Shown one piece after another: positions 58,990-64,000 of a DNA stretch of 64,000 nt. Every line of letters begins with the position of its first letter. The stretch's first letter is position 1. Source of the DNA: CAXXOZ01 sp963676435 (GTDB lineage Bacteria > Bacillota > Clostridia > Lachnospirales > Lachnospiraceae). The notes beneath the pieces are model-generated. The model was not told the origin of the DNA. It saw only the letters and a program-made list of their open reading frames with translations, and did not search any database. A program made the position numbers and the translations under genes. The stretch spans positions 45,862 through 109,861 of the forward strand of contig CAXXOZ010000003.1 of assembly GCA_963676435.2 (NCBI GenBank), read 5' to 3'.

Positions 58990-60015
58990 ATGAAAAAAAT
59001 AAAAGTTGAAGATGCGATAGGAAATGTTTTATGTCATGATTTTACGCGTATAGTAAAAGATGATTTTAAAGGTGTACAGTTTAAAAAAGGTCACATTGTA
59101 AGAGAAGAAGATATACCTGTTTTATTGTCTATGGGTAAAGAGCATATATATGTTTGGGAAAAACAAGAAGGCATTCTTCATGAAGATGAGGCGGCAGAAT
59201 TGCTTTACAAATTATGTTTTAATGATAATATGGAAAGAACAGATGTTAAAGAAGGCAAAATAGAACTATATTCATCAGTTGATGGACTACTTAAAATAGA
59301 TATTGAAAAATTATATCAAATAAATATGCTAGATGAAATTATTATTGCAACAAGACATGGAAATACCTGGGTGAAAAAAGGGGACAAAATTGCTGGTACT
59401 AGAGTAATACCACTTTTAATAGAAGAGGAAAAATTGAAAAAAGCTCAGGAAATTACTAACGGAAAACCTATAATGGAAATAAAACCATTTAAGGGAATGA
59501 AAGCTGGGTTGATTACAACAGGTAGCGAAGTCTATAAAGGAAGAATAAAGGATACATTTTCACCAGTTGTTATAAATAAATTAAAGAATTATAATATTGA
59601 TGTCACAGAACATGTAATTGTAGATGATGATATTAGTAATATTTCAAATGCAATACTAGAAATGAAAAATAGATCCGTAAATATGATTGTTTGCACAGGT
59701 GGTATGAGTGTTGATCCAGATGATATGACCCCTGGGGCGATTAAAAAAAGCGGAGTTAATATAATAACGTACGGAGCTCCCGTACTTCCTGGGGCAATGT
59801 TTTTAGTAGGCTATTTTGAAGATGGTACACCTATAGTAGGCCTGCCAGGTTGTGTCATGTATTCAAAAGCGACGGCTTTTGACTTAGTTTTACCAAAACT
59901 TGCAGCCGGAGAAAATATAACAAAAGAAGAACTGGCAAGATTAGGAAATGGAGGTTTATGTTTAGGTTGTGATGTATGTCAATTTCCTAACTGCGGTTTC
60001 GGGAAAGGGAACTAG
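58990..60015 (+). CDS. MoeA-like molybdopterin-binding protein with Cys-rich tail
   Basis: A 341-aa protein: an N-terminal part (about 1-150, VEDAIGNVLCHDFTRI, KKGHIVREEDIPVLLSMG) unlike MoeA's, and a MoCF-biosynthesis domain (about 160-300) with GLITTGSEVYKGRIKD, VCTGGMSVDPDDMTPGAIK and VGLPGCVMY. The tail GLCLGCDVCQFPNCGFGKG adds four cysteines near a possible metal site. Start at ATG 58990, with an AGG-rich site 8 bases upstream; a TTG at 58978 is less likely. Its task beside the main MoeA is not known. Confidence 0.85.
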   Translation: MKKIKVEDAIGNVLCHDFTRIVKDDFKGVQFKKGHIVREEDIPVLLSMGKEHIYVWEKQEGILHEDEAAELLYKLCFNDNMERTDVKEGKIELYSSVDGLLKIDIEKLYQINMLDEIIIATRHGNTWVKKGDKIAGTRVIPLLIEEEKLKKAQEITNGKPIMEIKPFKGMKAGLITTGSEVYKGRIKDTFSPVVINKLKNYNIDVTEHVIVDDDISNISNAILEMKNRSVNMIVCTGGMSVDPDDMTPGAIKKSGVNIITYGAPVLPGAMFLVGYFEDGTPIVGLPGCVMYSKATAFDLVLPKLAAGENITKEELARLGNGGLCLGCDVCQFPNCGFGKGN

Positions 60016-60017
60016 AT

Positions 60018-60794
60018 ATGAAAAAAATATTAACTTTGATAATCGGAATTATGATGACTTTTGTTTTTCTTACAGCTTGTGGCGAAACTGATGATAAAAT
60101 TGAATTAAATATATCAGCGGCTTCAAGTTTAAGGGAAGCAATTCCAGAAATAATGGAGGCTTATAATCTTGAGCATCCAGAGGTTTCTTTTATAGGAACA
60201 TATGATTCATCAGGTACATTACAAACACAAATTGAAGCAGGAGCCCCTTGTGATGTCTTTATTTCAGCATCAACAAAGCAAATGAATGCATTAAATGATG
60301 GTGGATTTGTGATGGAAAGTACAATTACAAATTTGTTAAAAGGAAAATTGGTCTTAATCGTACCGGCTGAATCATCTCTTGGATTAGAGAACTTTGAAGA
60401 TGTGACTAGTGATTCAGTAAAGTTGATTGCGGTTGGAGATGTAGATTCGACTCCAGTTGGACAGTATACACAAAAAGTATTAGAAAATATTGAAATATGG
60501 GAACAAATCAAAGAAAAAACTAATTACGGGACTAATGTTGCAAATGTACTTGCATGGGTAGAAAGTGGAGATGTAGATTGCGGATTTGTCTATGCTACTG
60601 ATGCTGCAACATCAGATAAAGTAATTGTGATTAATCAGGCTCCTGAGGGAAGTGCTGATGAAATAATATATCCTGCTGCTGTGGTTGAAAGTTCAGAAAA
60701 GGAAGAAGCTGCAAAAGAATTTTTAGAATTCCTTTCAGGTGATACTGCTAGGAGTATTTTTGAAAAATATGGTTTTGATATGTTCATAGAATAA
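60018..60794 (+). CDS. modA: Molybdate ABC transporter substrate-binding lipoprotein ModA
   Basis: A 258-aa lipoprotein (signal 1-20, lipobox LTAC with Cys21) that captures molybdate or tungstate outside the membrane. ISAASSLREAIPEIMEAY, TYDSSGTLQTQIEAGAPCDVFISA (in part), AVGDVDSTPVGQYTQKVL and DCGFVYATDAATS are ModA blocks; Ser in ASSL and SSGT are typical oxyanion ligands. Mo versus W selectivity cannot be read. Confidence 0.95.
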   Translation: MKKILTLIIGIMMTFVFLTACGETDDKIELNISAASSLREAIPEIMEAYNLEHPEVSFIGTYDSSGTLQTQIEAGAPCDVFISASTKQMNALNDGGFVMESTITNLLKGKLVLIVPAESSLGLENFEDVTSDSVKLIAVGDVDSTPVGQYTQKVLENIEIWEQIKEKTNYGTNVANVLAWVESGDVDCGFVYATDAATSDKVIVINQAPEGSADEIIYPAAVVESSEKEEAAKEFLEFLSGDTARSIFEKYGFDMFIE

Positions 60795-60811
60795 GAAAGG
60801 TATTATATATA

Positions 60812-61489
60812 ATGGATTTTTCTCCTTTGATTATTTCGTTTAAAGTGGCAATTGCTGCAACAATAATAACATTTTTTACAGGGATTCTTTTAGCAAACAG
60901 GGTTGTTAAAATGAAAAAACTTAAAGGTGTATTGGATGGGATATTTACTCTTCCCATGATACTACCTCCAACTGTTGTAGGATTCTTTTTATTATTGATT
61001 TTTGGAAGAAATGGGTTATTAGGTGACATTTTATATAATTTAGGAGTAAGCGTAGTTTTTACCTGGCAAGGAGCCGTTATAGCAGCATTTGTTGTTTCAT
61101 TTCCTCTTATGTACAGAACAGTAAGAGGCGCCATAGAACAAATGGATATGAATCAAGTTTATGCAGCAAGAACCCTTGGAGTTTCAGAAGCTAAGATTTT
61201 TTGGAGGATAATTGTTCCTGAATGTAGACCAGGAATTGCAGCAGGCACTATTTTATCTTTTGCAAGAGCTTTAGGAGAGTTTGGAGCGACTGCAATGCTT
61301 GCAGGTAATATTCCAGGAAAAACTCAAACAATGTCCTTAGCTATATATACATCAGTACAAGCAAATAATAGAGAAGAAGCATATAAGTGGGTAATTATAA
61401 TTATGTGTATTTCTTTTATAACTCTTTTATTAATGAATATATGGAATTCACGTCAGTCAAAAATCAAGAAAAAAGCGAGGGAATTCTAA
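60812..61489 (+). CDS. modB: Molybdate ABC transporter permease ModB
   Basis: A 225-aa permease with five membrane helices and the EAA loop AARTLGVSEAKIFWRIIVPECRPG, followed by ALGEFGATAMLAGNIPGKTQT, characteristic of ModB. Its stop shares one base with the modC start. Confidence 0.95.
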   Translation: MDFSPLIISFKVAIAATIITFFTGILLANRVVKMKKLKGVLDGIFTLPMILPPTVVGFFLLLIFGRNGLLGDILYNLGVSVVFTWQGAVIAAFVVSFPLMYRTVRGAIEQMDMNQVYAARTLGVSEAKIFWRIIVPECRPGIAAGTILSFARALGEFGATAMLAGNIPGKTQTMSLAIYTSVQANNREEAYKWVIIIMCISFITLLLMNIWNSRQSKIKKKAREF

Positions 61490-62550
61490 TGGCTCTTGAA
61501 GTGAATATAAAGAAAAAACTTGGTGATTTCAACTTAGATGTTTCATTTACAGCAAAGGATGAAATTTTAGCCTTGTTTGGGGAATCTGGTTGTGGCAAGA
61601 GCATGACATTGAAATGTATTGCAGGAATCGAAAAACCTGATTCAGGTAGGATTGTTTTAAATGATAGAATACTTTTTGATTCCGAAAAGAAGATTAACTT
61701 ATCACCTCAAAAAAGAAAAGTAGGCTATTTATTCCAACAATATGCCCTGTTTCCCCATATGACTGTCAAAAAAAATATTATGACAGGTATAAATGAAAAA
61801 AATAAAAACAAAGAAATAATTGTTAATGAAAATATTAAAAAATTTTATTTAGAAGGAATGGAGGATAAATATCCTTCTGAGCTTTCGGGAGGTCAACAAC
61901 AAAGAGTAGCACTTGCAAGGATATTTGCTAGTGAACCAGAAGTTTTATTACTAGACGAACCCTTTTCAGCTATGGATAGCTACTTGAAATGGCAATTAGA
62001 AATGGAACTAGTTAATATTCTAAAAACCTTTAATAATAGTTCTATATTTGTTACTCATAATAAAGATGAAGTATATAGGATATGTAACAGGGTTTCTGTT
62101 ATGAAACAAGGTATTAATGAAGAGGAAAAGAATGTTAAAAAACTATTTATGAATCCAGAGTCTTTAAGTGCAGCACTTCTTACGGGTTGTAAAAACTTTT
62201 CAAATATTGAAAAAATATCAAATAAGAAAGTTTTTGCAACGGATTGGGGAATAGAACTAGAAACAATAGAAAATGATTTTTTAGGAAAAGATTTTATGGG
62301 TGTTAGGGCTCATGATATAAAGCTAGCAAAAGAAAATGATATTAATGTTATAAAGTGTGATATTCAAAGCATAGTAGAAGAACTATTTTCTATTGTTATA
62401 ATATTGAAACCTGAAAAGTCATCAAATGAAAATTCATATTCAAGAATCAGAATGGAAATTTCTAAAGATAAATGGGAGCAAACAAAAGATATAAAAGACG
62501 GTAAACTTAATATAAAAATATGTCCTAAAGACATTATGATATTAAGTTAG
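61489..62550 (+). CDS. modC: Molybdate ABC transporter ATPase ModC
   Basis: A 353-aa ATPase. ATG 61489 follows GAGGGA and overlaps modB by one base; an earlier in-frame start inside modB is not used. Walker A GESGCGKSMTLKC, LSGGQQQRVALARI, Walker B LLLDEPFSAMD, H-loop THNKDEV. The C-terminal part (about 235-353) resembles a regulatory TOBE-like domain that senses molybdate but is only loosely conserved. Confidence 0.93.
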   Translation: MALEVNIKKKLGDFNLDVSFTAKDEILALFGESGCGKSMTLKCIAGIEKPDSGRIVLNDRILFDSEKKINLSPQKRKVGYLFQQYALFPHMTVKKNIMTGINEKNKNKEIIVNENIKKFYLEGMEDKYPSELSGGQQQRVALARIFASEPEVLLLDEPFSAMDSYLKWQLEMELVNILKTFNNSSIFVTHNKDEVYRICNRVSVMKQGINEEEKNVKKLFMNPESLSAALLTGCKNFSNIEKISNKKVFATDWGIELETIENDFLGKDFMGVRAHDIKLAKENDINVIKCDIQSIVEELFSIVIILKPEKSSNENSYSRIRMEISKDKWEQTKDIKDGKLNIKICPKDIMILS

Positions 62551-62563
62551 ATGGAGGGTGAAT

Positions 62564-63055
62564 ATGTATGAAGCAGTGGTAATTACAGTAAGTGATAAAG
62601 GGAGCGCTGGATTAAGAGAAGATTTAGCTGGTCCTGCAGTAAAAGAAATATTAATAGAGTCTGGGTATAAAGTTAATAACATTGAAATTATTCCTGACGA
62701 ATTAGATCAAATAAAAGCAACATTAATAAAATATTGTAATATATCTACAGCTTTAATTGTAACAACAGGAGGAACAGGTTTTTCAAAAAGAGATGTTACC
62801 CCGGAAGCTACTGTTGAAGTTTGTGATAGAATGGCGCCAGGAATTCCAGAATTGATGAGGATGGAAAGTTTGAAAATAACTAAAAGAGCTATTCTATCAA
62901 GAGCCACAGCGGGCATAAGAGATGAGTCATTAATCGTTAACCTTCCAGGAAGTCCCAAGGCAGCAAGAGAAAATCTTTTATCTGTTATAGATTCTATTGA
63001 ACATGGTCTTGATATACTTAGAGGAAATACAAGCGAATGTGGTTCCAATAAATAA
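62564..63055 (+). CDS. mogA: Molybdopterin adenylyltransferase MogA/MoaB type
   Basis: Adenylates molybdopterin before MoeA inserts the metal. 163 aa from ATG 62564 (GGAGG 6 bases upstream; a GTG at 62558 lies in the ribosome site). TVSDKGSAGLREDLAGPAV, VTTGGTGFSKRDVTPEAT and NLPGSPKAARENL are family marks. Last gene of the cofactor operon. Confidence 0.94.
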   Translation: MYEAVVITVSDKGSAGLREDLAGPAVKEILIESGYKVNNIEIIPDELDQIKATLIKYCNISTALIVTTGGTGFSKRDVTPEATVEVCDRMAPGIPELMRMESLKITKRAILSRATAGIRDESLIVNLPGSPKAARENLLSVIDSIEHGLDILRGNTSECGSNK

Positions 63056-63096
63056 AGAAACAATCCTTTTCTTATTGAAAAGGATTGTTTCTTTTT
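63054..63096. terminator. Bidirectional terminator after mogA
   Basis: AAAGAAACAATCCTTTTC / GAAAAGGATTGTTTCTTT, an 18-bp perfect stem, loop TTATT, then T. The stop codon of the minus-strand gene (63072-63074) lies in the loop, and its last codons form one arm. Confidence 0.93.
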
Positions 63097-63764
63097 GATG
63101 ATCTATAAAGATTTGGATAAGGCTTTTCTAAACTGTTTATATATCTTAAAAATTGTGTAGAAAGCATACCATATACCCTTTTTATATCAGAATCAATATG
63201 AGAATAGTCATCTTCTGAATATTCTTTGTCTTTTCTAAATATAAATTCGTCTCTTAGGTGAATAGTATCCATTAATAAGTCAGTAAATGTTTCGTGTTCA
63301 AGTAAACCTTCATTTGCCATTAGACTAATAAATAATGATCGATTATTAACCAACAACTCCTGTATTTTTGAATAATCAACTGTTTTATGTTCAATATTAT
63401 GAGGATGCTTTTTTAGAATTTGAAGGCTTCTCTTAAAATCGTCAATATTTGTAATTAGCCCTTTTGATTCTGGATCTGCTTTAGCGATTATTTTTAACAT
63501 ATCAAAACCAACTTCACTAAAATAGATTCCTATTAACATATGAAGTTTGCTTAACTTTTCCTGCTTGTCTCTTCTTTTGAGAATATTCTCAAAAACAATT
63601 GTAACTGAAAGAACACTAATTGGTATAAAGCATAATTCAATTAATGCAAGATACATTGTTTCATGAAAATTTCCAAATACATTGTAGTGTAGCCAGAAAA
63701 GAAATACTGAAAGTGCAGTTAAAATGATCGTGATTGTAGTGTAATAAATTATTTTTCTTTTCAT
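63072..63764 (-). CDS. Membrane protein of unknown function
   Basis: Not recognised. 230 aa, two N-terminal membrane helices (about 8-26 and 38-58), then a charged cytoplasmic part predicted helical (KLHMLIGIYFSEVGFDMLKIIA, RSLFISLMANEGLLEHETFTDLL). AGGAG 6-8 bases before the ATG on the minus strand. Divergent from a TetR-type gene that may control it. Confidence 0.75.
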   Translation of the reverse strand: MKRKIIYYTTITIILTALSVFLFWLHYNVFGNFHETMYLALIELCFIPISVLSVTIVFENILKRRDKQEKLSKLHMLIGIYFSEVGFDMLKIIAKADPESKGLITNIDDFKRSLQILKKHPHNIEHKTVDYSKIQELLVNNRSLFISLMANEGLLEHETFTDLLMDTIHLRDEFIFRKDKEYSEDDYSHIDSDIKRVYGMLSTQFLRYINSLEKPYPNLYRSSKRNNPFQ

Positions 63765-63793
63765 TTTGTGCTCCTATTCTTTAGATTATATAT

Positions 63794-63822
63794 ATTACAC
63801 TAAAAGAACCAAAAAAAGTCAA
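63794..63822 (-). promoter_or_regulatory. Promoter of the membrane protein gene
   Basis: On the minus strand TTGACT (63822-63817), 17-bp spacer, TGTAAT (63799-63794). Confidence 0.65.
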
Positions 63823-63860
63823 TAGAAAATCATACTCTTGCAAAAAAAAAACACATATGT

Positions 63861-63884
63861 TATACTAAGTTAGTGAAAGCTAAC
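63861..63884 (+). promoter_or_regulatory. -10 box and operator of the TetR-type gene
   Basis: TATACT (63861-63866) is followed at 63869-63884 by GTTAG-TGAAAG-CTAAC, an inverted repeat of the kind bound by TetR proteins. Likely autoregulation. Confidence 0.55.
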
Positions 63885-63895
63885 AGGGTGGTATT

Positions 63896-64000
63896 ATGTT
63901 AAGAAGAAAAGATAAAATTTTGATTAGTGCTATATCTTTACTCGACTCAAATGGGGTGAGTGGAATTACTACGAAGAATTTAGCATTTGATCAGGATATT
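63896..64000 (+). CDS. TetR/AcrR-type regulator, N-terminal part (cut by window end)
   Basis: 35 codons from ATG 63896 to the window end, GGGTGG 6 bases upstream. RRKDKILISAISLLDSNG and VSGITTKNLAFD match the first helices of a TetR DNA-binding domain (A-x2-L-x4-G...T-x2-I/LA). The ligand-binding part lies outside the window. Confidence 0.75.
   Translation, partial: MLRRKDKILISAISLLDSNGVSGITTKNLAFDQDI

Noticed and set aside
1..64000. tRNA, rRNA, CRISPR arrays, insertion sequences, prophage
   Set aside because: No cloverleaf clusters, direct-repeat arrays, transposase or phage genes were seen on either strand.

Overview
The window is a gene-dense, very AT-rich stretch (A/T-ending codons throughout) with strong AGGAGG-type ribosome binding sites, many TTG/GTG starts, ferredoxin-linked pyruvate metabolism, pta-ackA acetate fermentation and a YlqF-RnhB-YlqG-YlqH-YraN gene order. 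Together these point to a strictly anaerobic, low-G+C Firmicute of class Clostridia. Species cannot be fixed from the sequence alone. No rRNA, tRNA, CRISPR array, prophage or insertion sequence was seen; this is mostly core chromosome.

Layout. 1-6563: end of proC, a Nudix hydrolase, a XerD-like recombinase with a hairpin-rich leader, DAHP synthase (minus strand), phosphopentomutase and pyrimidine-nucleoside phosphorylase, and an AlkD-like repair protein (minus). 6640-13281: pyruvate:ferredoxin oxidoreductase behind a well-formed promoter and a Rex-like palindrome, then an LTA-synthase-type membrane sulfatase and a membrane-anchored metallophosphoesterase. 13331-21121: a long housekeeping run (scpA, scpB, BaiN-like flavoprotein, cmk, ispH, rpsA, cheR, rsmD, coaD, coiled-coil protein). 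21207-26327: a peptidase, a WalJ-like hydrolase, an ACT/DUF711 pair and tmcAL (minus). 26396-29206: an ArsR repressor with a perfect 10-bp inverted-repeat operator and a four-domain CoA-disulfide reductase/rhodanese/TusA/DsrE fusion. 29298-31577: pta-ackA. 31687-50517: the conserved DUF177-rpmF / plsX-acpP / rnc-smc-ftsY / ylxM-ffh-rpsP-khpA / rimM-trmD / rplS / lepB-rbgA-lepB-rnhB-ylqG-ylqH-yraN-pgeF block, covering envelope lipid synthesis, chromosome condensation, protein targeting, ribosome maturation and secretion. 50537-55131: a GH43-type glycosidase and a three-gene ABC exporter operon.

55150-63055 is a self-contained molybdenum (or tungsten) cofactor regulon: a Moco-type riboswitch whose expression platform is a terminator that also carries the Shine-Dalgarno, then mobB-moeA fusion, moaA, moaC, a MOSC protein, a second MoeA-like protein with a Cys-rich tail, modABC and mogA. 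It makes, loads and feeds the cofactor, but moaD, moaE and the Mo/W enzyme it serves are not in the window. 63072-64000: a small membrane protein (minus) and the start of a TetR-type regulator.

Points that stand out: a yraN gene that appears to use an ATT start codon, three similar structured intergenic segments (near 1101, 32485 and 43036) that look like a dispersed repeat, unfused but overlapping ispH/rpsA, and several well-formed palindromic operators.
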